A stretch of DNA of 64,000 bases from Prorocentrum cordatum (taxonomy: Eukaryota > Sar > Dinophyceae > Prorocentrales > Prorocentraceae), in assembly GCA_963575745.1 (NCBI GenBank), contig CAUYUJ010021060.1, positions 609,634 to 673,633 on the forward strand, written 5' to 3'. Made by a program: the position numbers and the translations under genes. This document shows, piece by piece, positions 27,089 to 38,441 of this stretch. The notes under the pieces were generated by a model. The model had not been told where the DNA came from and searched no databases. It was given only the letters and a program-made list of their open reading frames with translations. Every line of letters begins with the position of its first letter. Position 1 is the first letter of the stretch.

Positions 27089-27970
27089 CTAGGAGTGGGA
27101 TGGCTTGGTTGGTTCACGCACCGTCCGTGGCAGCATAGACCCATGTCCATCCAGTGTCGTTGTCAAGGTAGGTGGTGTAGGTGTCCTGGGCTGAAGCCGC
27201 AGGATCACCCTCAGGGGGGGCCGCGGGATGGGCTGTGGCAGCGGGTCCCTCGCGAGGTCGGCCTGCAGGTCGAGGAGGGCTGGGTCTTCGTCGAAAAGCC
27301 CGCAGTGTCTTGTGTGCGGCGGAAGACGGGCCCACTGGTCGTCACTGATGAGGGTGGTGAGAGGAACTCTTTCTCGGGCCCAGCACTTACAGTCGCGGAC
27401 AGTGTGCTCCTGAGTTTCCTCTTCCTCGTCGCAGTAGCGGCACATGGGGCTGGGGTCTGCCGACGTGTTGGATGGGGATCGTCGCTGTTGGGTGTGGTCC
27501 CCGCCCGACAGGTAGTTCAGGAGGAGTGCCAGCTGCCAGGCAGTGCATTTGGCTGCTCCTTTGTTTCGCGCGAGCCACGTGCTGGCGAAGAGGTCGAGGC
27601 CCTGTCTGGCCGAGGCGAGGTAGCCAAGGTCGTGTCGCCGTGGCTTGATCTTCCGCAGAAATGCCCTGCGTTGTGAGGCCCGCAGCATGTGCAGGAAGGC
27701 GTTTTGGGGTAGATTCAGCCAGCTGATCGGGCAGCCCCAGTCATCGTACATGATGCCAAATGTGGGCCAGGTCCATCGGAGCTGCTGGAGTGTCTGGACG
27801 AGTCGCCCGACGGGTCCTCCACCAAACAGGGTCTGGACGTGGTGATGGAGGTCTCTGGCGAGCCCGCAGAGTGTGGCGTCGCGGTTAACCTGCCGCCGCA
27901 GGCACAGGAATGCTTCACGCTGCGTGATGGCGTCGATCTCAAGGGCGTGCCCCGGCACGCACACGGCCAT
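27089..27970 (-). pseudogene. ORF2 RT-thumb to zinc knuckle, copy B
   Basis: 293-codon frame corresponding to the region after the RT palm. It contains the CCHC knuckle (CRYCDEEEETQEHTVRDC) and ends past a frameshift near the RNase H start. It overlaps the RT frame (27715-30549), which marks another frameshift near 28000-28080. Confidence 0.75.
27183..27205 (-). repeat. bulged hairpin B3
   Basis: Inner GGC/GCC, loop TGAA, bulged G27199; outer TCCTG/CAGGA plus wobble. Same position as A3. Confidence 0.8.
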
Positions 27971-28210
27971 GAGAGTCCAGAACTCGACCCACTTGTTCCC
28001 CTTGGGGCGGATAGCCGCCTTGAGGGCGTGGTTGTAGGCAGTCTTGGCTGGGCCTGATGGTGCTTGGATGTCGGTGCCCGTGTGCAGACGCTGGCGGCCA
28101 GGGATCGGGCGTGCTGCGCCTTGATAAGCATCGGCGACGGGAGCTTGCCAATGCGCGGCAGGCGGATAGTCGCCCTCCGCACACGGGCGTCTGCGGTGGC
28201 CGTGAGGTTT

Positions 28211-28231
28211 AGCGCGGCTGGAGCCGGCGCT
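28211..28231 (-). repeat. bulged hairpin B4
   Basis: Inner GGC/GCC, loop TGGA, bulged G28226; outer AGCGC/GCGCT perfect. Identical in form to A4. Confidence 0.75.
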
Positions 28232-29432
28232 GCCTCGGCGTTGATGTAACTCCCGACGAGCTTGAAGGAATCGACCACTCGGAGGGGGCGATCCGCCAGT
28301 GTGAGCTGGGTGACGGCGGCGTGCAGCTCATCGGTGAGCGCCCACCCTGCCACTTTACCATGGTGAATGCGTTGACCGGAGAATCGGTCAAACTTGGCGG
28401 TTTCGTCGAGAGATTTCTGCAGCTCAGGAGCGGTGTGGGTAGTGGAGTTGCTGTCGTCAACGAAGGTTGTGCTGAGTGATCGAGGAACGTATCGGTGCTG
28501 CCTCTTTGTCCACACGCACATGAGCAGCTTGATGTCATCCAGGGACCACGAGCTACCCTGGAGGTGACCGTTTGTCCTGGCCAGGTCCCTGGAGTACGCT
28601 CCGTTCATGCGGATGTAGCGTTTGTGGTGTCTGTAGAAGTTTCGGCGGACAGTAGCGATTTCTTGTGGGCACCCCGCGTGCAGCGCAAGGTTTAGACAGA
28701 TGTCTATGATGAGGTAGTCGAAGCACTTCTGTCGGTCAAGGGCTGCTCCAGCTAAGGGGAGGAGTAAAGTCCTGGCGTGTTCGATGCGCAGGGCGAGAGA
28801 AGTGCTGACATCCCCAATGGTGGCTTTGGGAACGGCGCCGAAGCTCGTGGCATGGGTCCATCCTTGCCGCCAGGTCGTGAGGCTACGGTAGGCCGGCGCC
28901 TCCCGCGCATACATCCACACGGAAAGAACCGAGAGAAGCCGTTGGTCCGTCGGGAGTTCCCCTCGGCCTTTTCGGAGGCACGGGTTTGGCACGTGCAGGA
29001 GGGGGTCGGGGATGGTGCCAGTGCGTTGCATAGCACGTAAGACGCTGGCGAAGAGGCGAAGGATGTCGTCGGGTAACTCCTTTGCCTCCTTGGTCGTCCA
29101 GCCGTCGAGTCCCCCCGCGCGGCGCGGTGAACGGGCGCGAATGAAGTGGATGAGTAGGTCGTCGGTAAGGTGGAAGGGGGCTGCTGGTGATGGCGTAGGC
29201 AGCTCTTGGCGGTATTCATCGTAGAAGTCCGGCCACGTCGGCATAGCTTCGGCGTCATGGCCCGCGCGAGCGCGGCACGTGCCCAGGATGGGCTCCCAGG
29301 TCTCGACCACAAGCTTGAGCATGTCTTTGGTCTTGGCAACGATAGCGTTGGCGGGGAGGGCGTCGGGGACCTGGGCTGGCAGTGGGCCACGTATGGGGCC
29401 GTCGTCGTTGTCTGTGTCGGGCGAGCTACCGT

Positions 29433-29455
29433 CGCCAGGGCTGAAGCCGCCGGCG
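29433..29455 (-). repeat. bulged hairpin B5
   Basis: Inner GGC/GCC, loop TGAA, bulged G29449; outer stem of 6 positions, 5 paired. The mismatch sits at position 2 here but at position 3 in A5, where B has a C-G pair. Confidence 0.75.
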
Positions 29456-30843
29456 TCGGTGTCGGCGTCACTGTCGTCCGTGCTAGCTTGGTCAGGGTTG
29501 AAGGCGGTGATGTCGCAGTGGAGCTGTGCATCGTCGGGAATGGTAGGCGTGCGGAGATACGCCGTGGGCGAGCAGTCGGCAGCCCGCGCGTATATGGCCG
29601 CCTTTCGCCCGCTTGGCTCGCGGACGCCCTCAGACCAGATCTTGATGCGTTCAGCTTTGGCTCGGTTTGCACGTCGCGCCAGCTCCGAGTCTAGATTTGG
29701 GATCAGACGATCGAGCTGCTCTCCGCGTGGCGCTGGCACGTCGGGGGTCCAGGCGTCAGGAAAAGCCAGGAGGGCCGTGGGGCGCAGCTTGTGGCAGAGA
29801 AGGCGGGCCGCGGCCCACGTGCAGTCGATGCGTTGCGCCAGGTGCGGCGGGATAGCACGGCAGTCTATATGATTGTGCAGTCCGATGAAGCGAAGCTCGC
29901 AAAGTTGCCGATGGAGCTTGCGAAGGCGGTTCATGTGAATCGTGGAAGCTCCGTAGGTGGGAAAGGCGCGGGGGACGGCGGGTCGCTCCTCGAACGTGGG
30001 TGTGAGCCCGTGCATGGTAGGGGCCTTCTTTTTTGGGTGGTCTGGCGGTGGGTGCGGCAGGTCCCGCAGCCGGGTGAGATGGTACTCATGGCTGGCCTCG
30101 TTTGCCAGGGCGAACATGCGTTCCACATCGTCGCGTGCGTCAGCCTGCTCCATGCGGTCGTGGTATCGTCCGGCGATGTGGGTCCCTAGTGCCTGGAGTT
30201 CGTGGTCCTCATGAGCTCCGTCATTTGGAGGGTATGGCGTGGGGGCCAAAAGGCGTGGGGCCGTGTGATCGAGGCGGCTTAGGTCGAGTGTGGCCTGCAG
30301 GCCAACATGGGACTTCGCTGGCAAGTCACGCAGATAGCAGAAGTCGGTGACAAGGGATCGCGCAGCTTGGTTGGCGATGACATAGTCGATGCGCGAAGTG
30401 CGGGGGCACTTGGTGACGCGGTCCCAGTCAGGGATATTGCCATATGTGTGCATGGTGTGGTCTGGTGTGCCTTCAGCGACGTTGGACCATCCGTGCTGCA
30501 TCATGTGCAGCATGTGTGGATTGTCGTCGATGTTCGTGTTGGCGTCCATACAAATGAAATACGGGGCTGAGCCGACCCTCGCGGCGGCGCAATCAGCAAG
30601 CCGAAATATATCGGTGCTGTCCCCTCCAGCGACCCCGTAGAGGCTCGCAATGTAGATCCCAGCTGGACCGTGGTTGTTTCGTCGCCGCCTGCGGCGGTGC
30701 TGGGTGCAGAGCGGGAGGAAGACCTCGTGCCATCGTTTCTTGGCCTTGAGGGTGGCGATACAGGTCGCAATGTCGTCGACGGTGGAGTCGACGATGGCGT
30801 CCTTAGAGAGGATGGCAACCCCGCCCGAGGCGCCGGTGTTGCC

Positions 30844-31710
30844 CTAGACCGTGTGGTCCGTGCCACCGTGAGCAGCTTTGCGCTGGGCACGCGCCAGGTC
30901 CAGGTCAGGTCCCAGACTGGCCTGGTATCCTCCGTGGTGTGGATTGGCGGCGTTGGTGACGATGGCTTGCCTGGTAGGCTTGGCATGACGGGTCTCCTGC
31001 AGCGCTATGACTGCGGCGTTGTGGTCGACACCTAGGGCGGTAATTGTTGGCCAGTTCGCTGGAAGACTCGTGATGTTGAGGCTGACGAGGTGGATGGAGC
31101 GACCTGGCCCATCTCCGTCGGTGGAGCTGGGGTTAGCACGCCCCGCACGGTGGAGGGCGGCCTGGCCGTCACCCAGGTAGGAGGCCCGGCCACAGTGGGA
31201 GCTCATGGCGTCGCAGCAGATTGGCTTGGACGGGGCTGAAGCCGCCGTCGGGCCAAAAGTGCAGGCAAGGCATGGTCGACGCTGCGCCGGGGGGGGTTCA
31301 TAAACATCGGCAAAACTGCCTCGAAAAAACCTCCTCACTCCTGCACCGTGGGGGGCGGAGGGAGGAAAGGTGAGACGGCAGCAGGGTGAGAGGGAGGCGA
31401 CTCCTCGATCCATCCTGCCGAGCGCAAGAGCAAAAGCAAACCAGCGGCGGCAGCGCGGTGCGGCAGCGGCGCAGCGCGCGCGCGAATACTGCGCACGCGA
31501 CACCGCTGGTCCGTCCTGCGGCGGCGCGCCCGCCCCGTCAGTGCCGTGATGAGCAGCATCAGCTGGAACAGCTTGTTCGTGTTCGCCCTCCGCGCTCGCC
31601 TCGGGCGGTGGGCCCTGTGGCTGCGGCGGCGCACGCCCTGCCAGCGCGTCAGCCACTAGCTGGGCGTGGCGAGCGGCGCGGTCGGTGGCCTGGCGCTGAG
31701 CCTCGTCCAT
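30844..31710 (-). pseudogene. EEP endonuclease N-terminal half, copy B
   Basis: 288 codons ending at an in-frame TAG (30844-30846) where copies A and C have a Val codon in the EEP domain. It contains the LVSLNITSL and ALQETRH motifs and the Ala/Arg-rich lead-in (MDEAQRQATDRAA). The nonsense codon alone would truncate the endonuclease in this copy. Confidence 0.85.
31229..31249 (-). repeat. bulged hairpin B6
   Basis: Inner GGC/GCC, loop TGAA (31237-31240), bulged G31244; outer GACGG/CCGTC, 5 perfect pairs. A6 pairs only 3. Confidence 0.8.
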
Positions 31711-32535
31711 GCCCCCTCCGTGAGGCTCGCGTTGCGGACAGGGCTGACTCCACGCGGGGCCGCCGCTGCCGCGGCAGCGGCAGAGGTGGCGGGGGCGCCG
31801 CCGTGGCTCTGAGGAGACAGCGGTGAGCCGCCGCCGAAGCCCGCCGCGAGGTCCTTGACGGAGTACTTGTGCGTGTAGGGGTCGAAGGTCGGCGCCTCGT
31901 CGGGGGCGACGACGCGGGTGAGCGGTGGCAGCTCCTGGTCCGTGGACGGCGTCGGCTCGAGGTCGACCTCGTTAGGGTCTTTGGCGCCGGCACCGAAACG
32001 TGGCACCACCTCGGGGGCTTGGGCGTCAGCCTGAGTCTCGCGGGGCGGCGAGCTCGTGGAACTCGCAGGGGGCTTGCGCGAGCTGTGGCGGCTGCTGGGC
32101 CGGCTGCGCGGGACGCGCCCGCCCGTGTGGCGGTCACGTGGCGAGGCCGCCTGGGCGTTGGCGCGCGCAGAGTCCGCCCTGCTCGGGGAGCGGATCGGCG
32201 CTGCGCTGGGTGCTGGCTGGGCGGGCGGGAGCCGCCTGTGCCGCCCGCCGCCGAGGCTGCAGCCTGGTCAGGGTCGGCGGCGTCAGGCCGGGGGCTGACG
32301 CGGTGGGCACTACCCTCGCTGTGCCGCGGGGAGGCGCTGCGGTGTGCCTGGGTGCGCGTGAGGACGAGCGGGACGAGCGGCTGCCGCTCGCGCTCAGGGG
32401 GGGCGGGCTTTGCCTGGGCAGGGCGCTGCGCTGCGGCCACGTTTGGCGGGGGCGTGTGTTGGCGCGGTTGCCAGGCGCGCACGTTCGCCTCGCGCCATCC
32501 ATCGGGGCGCCCTGTCCTGCCGCGGCTTGATGCAG

Positions 32536-32560
32536 CCCCCTGGGCTGAAGCCGCAGGGGG
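32536..32560 (-). repeat. bulged hairpin B7
   Basis: Inner GGC/GCC, loop TGAA, bulged G32553; outer CCCCCTG/CAGGGGG, 7 perfect pairs (6 in A7). Confidence 0.85.
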
Positions 32561-33612
32561 TGCCGCTGCGGACTGGTTTCTGGCGGTGCTGTCGTGGCGG
32601 CCTGGGTAATGGCCCCAGGCACGCGTGGACCCTGGCGCGGGCGAGGTGGCCCGTGGGGGAGCCTGCCCGAGTGCGCGCGGGTAGCCGACGACCGCTGGGT
32701 GCACCCTGGCGTGGGGGACGTGCCCGTAGCTGGAGGCGGCTGCCCCTGCCGCCGCGGGCATGGCACCAATGGGGCCACGGTGGTAGGCGGCGCCCCCGCC
32801 GTACACCGCTCTGTCGCCTGTCGGGACGCGCGCGGGAGAGCGGTTGCGTGGCGTGCTCGGCTGACCTGCGTCGCGTTGGTCGCGCTGCTGGGTGCGCTGC
32901 TGGTGCTGCTGGTAGCGCTGTTGGTCGGCTCTCGAGAGCGGGCGGGTGTCGGGGAGGATGGGCGGCACGTCGGGCCGCCGCCAGCCCTGGTAGACGTGCT
33001 CGAAGGCGTGGTCTGGGTAAGTCCCCCCGTCAGGTGAGTAGCGCCGTACATGCTCCACGAAGTCAATGTTCTGCGGCTCGGGGAGCACCGTGATGTTGAC
33101 AGCCCGCTGGTGCGCTGGTCCATAGAGACAGAAGCTACCACGGTTGCTGCGGTCGTGGTTCAACTCGGCTTCGGTCGTGGCACGACTCACCATGGCGTCA
33201 CAGAGGCGCATGTCGTAGTCGAGAGCTTGAGGCCCAGGGCCGCCCTCGGCATCCCAGTACAGTACCATATCCCGCCAGCGCGTGCGGGTAGTGTGGATGC
33301 GCTCGGCGATAGACTCGCAGACGGTCCTGACTGTGACACGATCCCTGTACATGTTGGTGATGGCTAGGGAGTAAGGTCGGCGCACCGCTTTGTTGAAGAT
33401 GAAATCCTCCTTGAGGGCCTGGTGCGGGCCGAAGAGCACGAAGCCTTCCTTCCACAGCGGTTGGTCGGGAGACGGGTCTTCAGGCATCCCCGTCCCTGTG
33501 AACCCTGGTGGCCGCCTCGTGCCGTCGGGCAATCCCTGCTTGGGGACTCGACGCGGCCTCGGTGGTAGATACCATTGGCCCTGGTATCCTGCTTGGCCTG
33601 GTTGCGGAGGCT

Positions 33613-33643
33613 CCCCCCCGGGGCCTGAAGGCGCTCGGGGGGG
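33613..33643 (-). repeat. bulged hairpin B8
   Basis: Inner GCC/GGC, loop TGAA, bulged G33633; outer stem of 10 pairs including one wobble. Confidence 0.85.
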
Positions 33644-34682
33644 CTCCATGAGGTCGTGCTGGGCTGGCGCGTTGCCGCATTGGCGGGCGAGGATGTGCGG
33701 AGGCATCCCTGTGGCACGGACGTCGAACAGGCTGTGCGGACGAGGCGGATGTGGGCATCTGCTGGAGAGGCAGCATGTGTCGGCGGCCCTGTCGTCGGTG
33801 CTGTACACGCACGTCCAGCTGTTGCAAGAGTAGTCCGTGGACCAGTCCATAGGTGCACGCAGTCCGCTTAGGGAGCAGTCCGGGCACGTCGGTTGGCCCG
33901 AGGTGCCGAGCTGCGTGTTGCGGCGGGCAGCACAATACTGGCAGCATTGGAATCGGCACTGTAGGCAAATCCAGCGTCCTGGTAGGGTCGGGAACGCTTG
34001 CTCGTCGGTGACTGCGTCGTCTGGGTGGGGTCGGGGTCGATCCCACAAAGGCCAGACGTCGGCGAACCAGGACTGGCCTGTAGTGCGAACCGCCTCCGCG
34101 GGGAGGCGAGCGTCGTCAGCATGGCGCTGGATCCACTGGGGCCCCAGGTCCGCTGCGATCATGACCGTGCGCCAAGTGTCGTCCGCCTTGACGTGGACTT
34201 GGGTCGGTGCCCAGAGCCTGGTGGTGGTGTCGCCGTGGTCGTGGTGAAAGATGACCCAGCCATCGCGACCCGCAACCGCAGGGTCAGTAACGCGGTGGCC
34301 CACAACGGTCGCCCCCCACGGTAGGTAGGCGCCATCGTGATGCTCGCCTGGGTCGAGCCAGACCTCGACGCCAGGGGCGTTCACACGGGACCGCACATCG
34401 CGGACGTGGAAGGCGAGGACGTGGTAGGCGGTCGGCTCCTCTTCCGTCTCGATGTGCTCCCACATATCGATGTCGCTGCTGTCAGAGGCGGAGTTTCCGC
34501 CGCTCTGCCGTGACGAACGTGAGGCGGAGCGCCGTGAGCGAGCATGGCCTCGGGCGAGGGCGGCGGCCGCGCTGATAAGGGACGGCGTACGGCGGTCGTC
34601 GGCTCCCGATGCCGTCGGTGAGCGTTCTGGACTGTGTCCCGAGGCGGCACCTGGCTGAGAGGTGTGCGATGGGCCAGACGCG

Positions 34683-34707
34683 GCCCCAGGGCTGGAGCCG
34701 CTGGGGC
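34683..34707 (-). repeat. bulged hairpin B9
   Basis: Inner GGC/GCC, loop TGGA, bulged G34700; outer GCCCCAG/CTGGGGC perfect. Same as A9. Confidence 0.85.
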
Positions 34708-34721
34708 GCGGCGCTCGTACG

Positions 34722-36344
34722 TCAGACTGCCACCGCTCGGGTACAGCCTGCGCCGTGGCCGTGTACACCAGGTCGATCAGTGGCTGCGGGTCCAGCTGGA
34801 GCTTGCGAAGCGAGGCACGCGGACGGGGCTGGTTGGGGTCGGCCCTGGTGGCTGCTTCGGTGTCGTAGTGCTGTGTAGCCCATGCTCGCGCTGCCTCTGG
34901 CGAGTAGTGCCTGCGGCGGTGGCCACGCTGCCGCGGTGTCCAGCCGGCGCCAGATCTTTGCCTCCTGGTCGCGGGCTTCAGCCGCCTCGCGGAGGTCTGG
35001 GTGATCGAAGCCGGCAATGTGGAGGGCGTGCGTGCAGTCGCCCATGCCACAGGTGTGCGGGAGGGCACGGCACCTGGAGGCAGCTTCGGTGGGGGCACAC
35101 CAGTCCATGCGGATGAGGGGGCCCAGGACCCGTGGGTAGATGAGGCGCGCTCCGTGAGCTTCCCCGTTCACGAAGTTGTGCCAGTTCTCACCGCGCGGCG
35201 GTTTGGTAGCCTCGCACATCCAGAGCGCGATGGGTCCCCAGGCGAGGGTGTCGTCTTCGAGGCTGCGGGGCGGGTGAGGCGGCACCGCGTACCACGCGGC
35301 CAGCGACGGGTGCACACCCACGTACGTGCGGCCGACATTTGTGGCAGTTCGGCCCTTCGCTTCACGGCGGGGGCCCGGCAGGAGGTGACCTCCGTTGAAA
35401 GCGAGACGGGCCGCAAGGTCGCCGCGGGTCCCGTGCCAGAAGACCGTGGGCGTGTCAGTGGTAGGAGCACGGAGGTCCCACGTGAGGTAGGGGAAGATCG
35501 TCTCGCCTGAGTTCCCGCCCGAGTCTTCCAGCACCCAATTGAGTCGGTTCGGGGGCCTCTGCATGATGTCAGTCCACGGCGCCAACGCTTGGAGCGTTGG
35601 GTCATGGGTGAATCGAGGATGGTCGTAGAGTCGCAGGGCGTCTTCGATGTCCTCCGTGGTCACGCCACTGTTACCAAGCGCAAAGCCGTTCTGGTACAGG
35701 GAGGTGAGGATGCTCGTCGGCGGGACGGGGACCGCTGGGTCGCGCTGGATGGTGCTGCGTAAGTTGCGCGTCGGTGGCCAGAGGGCTGGGTGGGGCGTCT
35801 GCAGGGCCTGAAGGCGCCTGGGGCCTGACGGGTGATGCGTGGCGTGCTCGCCGTCGTGGTGGTTGGGTGTCCATGTCGGAAGAGGAACCACGGGCGTTGC
35901 TTGCATCCACTTTGTCGTCGGGCGCTCCGTGCACGCCGTCGCCGTCGAGGGTGCGCTCACGTGCTTCACTTGCCTCGGCGTCGGTGGCCTGAGCTGCGTC
36001 GGCTTCGCGAGTCGGCGGGTTGCCAGAGGCCGCGCCGCTTGTGGGGCCGTCTCGCGGGGACGGGCTGGTCGACCGTGGCGTGACAGACGAGGCTCGCGAT
36101 ACCGCGGCAGTGACTTCAACGATGGCGGCGGTGGTGGCGGTGGTGACATCGGCGACTGCTGCGGCAACTGCAGCGGCGTAGTGTTCCTGTAGCAGCGGGT
36201 GTCGAAGGGGATGCACGTGCTGGCTCTCGGGGTCGTCGGGATGCGTGCGCGGAAGCGTGTGTGGGGCCTCATCGCGCGGGCTCCTGATCGGTTGGCAACA
36301 GCGGAGGCACCACTGGGCCGTGGGTGAGTCCGGGACGCGCGCAC
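34722..36344 (-). pseudogene. ADP-ribosyltransferase-like region of ORF2, copy B
   Basis: 540-codon frame holding the ART-like module: H304 in FWHGTRGDLAARL and Y341 in GRTYVGVHPSLAAWYA, then GPIALWMCEAT and a conserved Glu in GEAHGARL. The same residues are kept in the diverged copies A and C, supporting constraint. The N-terminal ~200 codons are in a shifted frame relative to A and C. Confidence 0.7.
35802..35820 (-). repeat. bulged hairpin B10
   Basis: Inner GCC/GGC, loop TGAA, bulged G35816; outer CAGG/CCTG, 4 pairs. Confidence 0.75.
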
Positions 36345-36896
36345 AGATGCGGGCTCCTACGTGTCCGACGGCTCCTTGAGCGAGAAGTTTGGCGCCGACC
36401 AGGAGGAGACCGCAAACCACTCCGCCTGTGGCGATAGCTCCGAGTTTGCCGCTGGCCCATTTCAGGGCGCCCCAGAGGCCAGACCCGACTGCGCTGGCTC
36501 CGCCGCTGGTCCACCTGAGAAGACCCCACAGGGCGGTCGCGGCGTCGTATGCTATTGTGCGTCGGGGCGTAGTGGACACGGATGGGCCTGGTGCCGCAGC
36601 TTCACGGCGTCGTCGCTGCCGGTAGCTGGGGTCTCGGCTCGGTGTCGGCAGGTACCCGTCGATCTGGTCCTGGTACGGCATGGCTACCAAGATGGCGTAC
36701 GTGACCGCGAAGAGGCAGATGAGACAGCCGCAGCGTCGAGAGGCCGCTGCGCTGTGCGGGGCCTCCTGGGAGCCGCTGGCGTCGGGGTCCGCGTCCTCGA
36801 TGGGATCGTTGTCGAGGCCAGCCTGCCAGTGGTCGACGGGACTGGAGTTGGAGTCAGTCGAGTTAGCTCGGCGGACGTGCGGGACGGGGTCCTGCC

Positions 36897-36921
36897 ACCT
36901 GAGGTCTGAAGACGCCCAGGT
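36897..36921 (-). repeat. bulged hairpin B11x (copy B only)
   Basis: Inner GTC/GAC, loop TGAA (36907-36910), bulged G36914; outer ACCTGAG/CCCAGGT, 6 of 7 paired. The aligned copy A stretch (~19630-19652) lacks the loop and inner pairing. Confidence 0.8.
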
Positions 36922-36932
36922 CCAGCCAGTGC

Positions 36933-36959
36933 TGCAGCGGGGCTGAAGCCGCCACTGCG
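36933..36959 (-). repeat. bulged hairpin B11
   Basis: Inner GGC/GCC, loop TGAA (36944-36947), bulged G36951; outer stem of 8 positions, one C-A mismatch, one wobble. Matches A11. Confidence 0.85.
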
Positions 36960-38313
36960 CGGGCTGGTGGGAGCTGGCGGTGCGGTGGCATGGCCTGGCT
37001 CGTCGGCGGCGGTGGCACCTTCGGCGTCGCTGAGCTGTGCGCTGGGTCGGCCTGGGCCGAGTTGTTGGGCGCACTGCTGCGCGACAGGGAGCGCCCTGTG
37101 TGGGGATCGCTGTCACGGTCGCGCTGGGCAGCGTCACTTGGCGGTGGCGTGCCGTCGGGGTCCTGGGTTTCCGTGTCGTGGATGGAGTCGTTCTGGCTAT
37201 CGTCCGACACGTGGAACGAGTCCAGGGATATGTTGCTGATATCGCTGGCTGCTGCGTGCTGGAGCAGAAGCGGTTCAGCGTCGGCCGCGGGCTGGTCACA
37301 CGCGGCGTTTTGGGCGGGGGGGCCAGCGGGCGGTGGTAGGTTTAGCGGTTCCATCGGTGCCGCGGCGAGCTCCGCCTCGACAAGCGGCTGCAGGTCTGGC
37401 GGGTGGTGCGAGATCGCATCCACGAGATACGCCAGGGCGTCTTGGTCGGGCGGGGGGAGGCCTCTTGGCAGCAAGGCGTGGGCCCGTGAGAGGTATGGCG
37501 GCAGTGGTGCCGCGAAAGCCTCAGGGCCGACGAGCTGGGCACGAGCGCCCTGTATTCCAGAAGGAGGCCAAAGTAGCGGGTGGGGTACTCGTGGCTGCCC
37601 TGGATACGAGTGAGGTTGCGGTTGGTGCGCTGTCTGTCGGGGCCCGCTCTGTGCCAGATATCCTCGCACATGTCGACCGCGGTGCGGTGTCGCAGGGCGT
37701 CGTTTTTCTCCGCGGAGTCCTCCTGGAAAAGGTGGTCGTACTGTGGCAGATGGAGCGTCGCCAGGACGTGCGGGACGCAGACCTCGAGCCATGCCCAGTA
37801 AACGTCCCGATGGTCCTCACCTGGTGCCCACGCCGCGGCGCACGGGATGAGCCGTGCTCGGATGTTCATCAGGTGCCAGAAGGCGGGGTCCTCATCAGGT
37901 TCACCCCTGGCGCACAGAGGGGAAGCGGGACTTGCTGTGTTGCTGGTAGTCAGGCCGTGTGCGTGGGTGCTAAGCACGGCCATAATTAGCAGCCCACATA
38001 GCGTGTTGGGCTCCACGGTGATGCACAGGTAGGGCACGAGGAGCCAGATGGCTCGCAGCGAGACGCCTGTGGTCTGCGGGGGCCACGGTGGAGCCGTCTG
38101 CGGCGCTGGCTCAGCGGCGTGGTTTCCAGCGTGGCACGACCCACCGCTGTCAGTAATGTCGAAGCTGTCAGGTCGGCACGCTGTGGGGGTGCGACACTCT
38201 GGAGGGTACACGGTGCGACGTACGGCGGCAGGCGTCGCGGTCGGTGGTAACTCTCGCAGGTGGCCGTGCGCGGCGCGCGTTGCCTCGTGCGGGGGCGGTG
38301 GCAGCCAGGGCAC

Positions 38314-38340
38314 TGCAGCGGGGCTGAAGCCGCCACTGCG
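38314..38340 (-). repeat. bulged hairpin B12
   Basis: Inner GGC/GCC, loop TGAA (38325-38328), bulged G38332; outer stem of 8 positions, one C-A mismatch, one wobble. Lies at the edge of the B-specific insertion. Confidence 0.8.
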
Positions 38341-38363
38341 TGCCTGGGCCTTGCCAGCGGCCC

Positions 38364-38441
38364 TGTCGAGGATATGCTGCACGACGGTCGTGGACAAGCT
38401 GAAGACAGGGTGCCATCGAGGATATGCTGTACGACGGTCGA
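38364..38441. repeat. imperfect direct repeat in copy B insertion
   Basis: Two ~28-nt units (38364-38391, 38414-38441) sharing TCGAGGATATGCTG and ACGACGGTCG, 50 nt apart, absent from copies A and C. Confidence 0.7.

Larger units (their letters stand above)
27715..30843 (-). pseudogene. reverse transcriptase and EEP C-terminal half, copy B
   Basis: Open from a nonsense codon at 30844-30846 down to 27715; an internal ATG at 30549 begins a 944-codon frame. It carries the EEP MDANTN, RIDYVIAN and SHVGLQ motifs, then RT motifs A (LDRQKCFDYL), B (NGHLQGSSWS) and C (FVDDSN). All RT catalytic aspartates are retained. The reading frame departs from the true one in the last ~120 codons. Diverged from A/C at many synonymous and some non-synonymous sites. 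Confidence 0.85.
31649..35098 (-). pseudogene. ORF2 central part, copy B: Cys cluster, ubiquitin-like segment, linker
   Basis: 1,149-codon frame. From the 5' side: Arg/Ser-rich linker; conserved globular region (TAYHVLAFHVRDVRSRVN ... GAYLPWGATVVG); Cys cluster with three C-x2-C pairs (CLQC, CQYC, CPDC); Pro/Gly-rich stretch; ubiquitin-like segment (~33170-33370; VTVRTVCESIAERIH ... LDYDMRLCDAMV); long Pro/Ala/Arg linker. The first ~60 and last ~150 codons are out of the true frame because of indels. The domains that match A and C despite divergence are probably the constrained parts. Confidence 0.75.
35671..37299 (-). pseudogene. ORF2 membrane-segment region, copy B
   Basis: 542-codon frame with the first membrane-like helix (CLICLFAVTYAILVAMPY), the second (GGVVCGLLLVGAKLL) and the Ala/Thr-rich helix. 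The hydrophobic segments are kept despite divergence from A. The frame is shifted at both ends. Confidence 0.7.
36863..37792 (-). pseudogene. ORF2 acidic region, copy B
   Basis: 309-codon frame with GPEAFAAPLPPYLSRAHALL and Asp-rich stretches matching the copy A N-terminal third. It is offset by an indel near 37550 from the 563-codon frame that holds the N-terminus. Function unknown. Confidence 0.65.
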
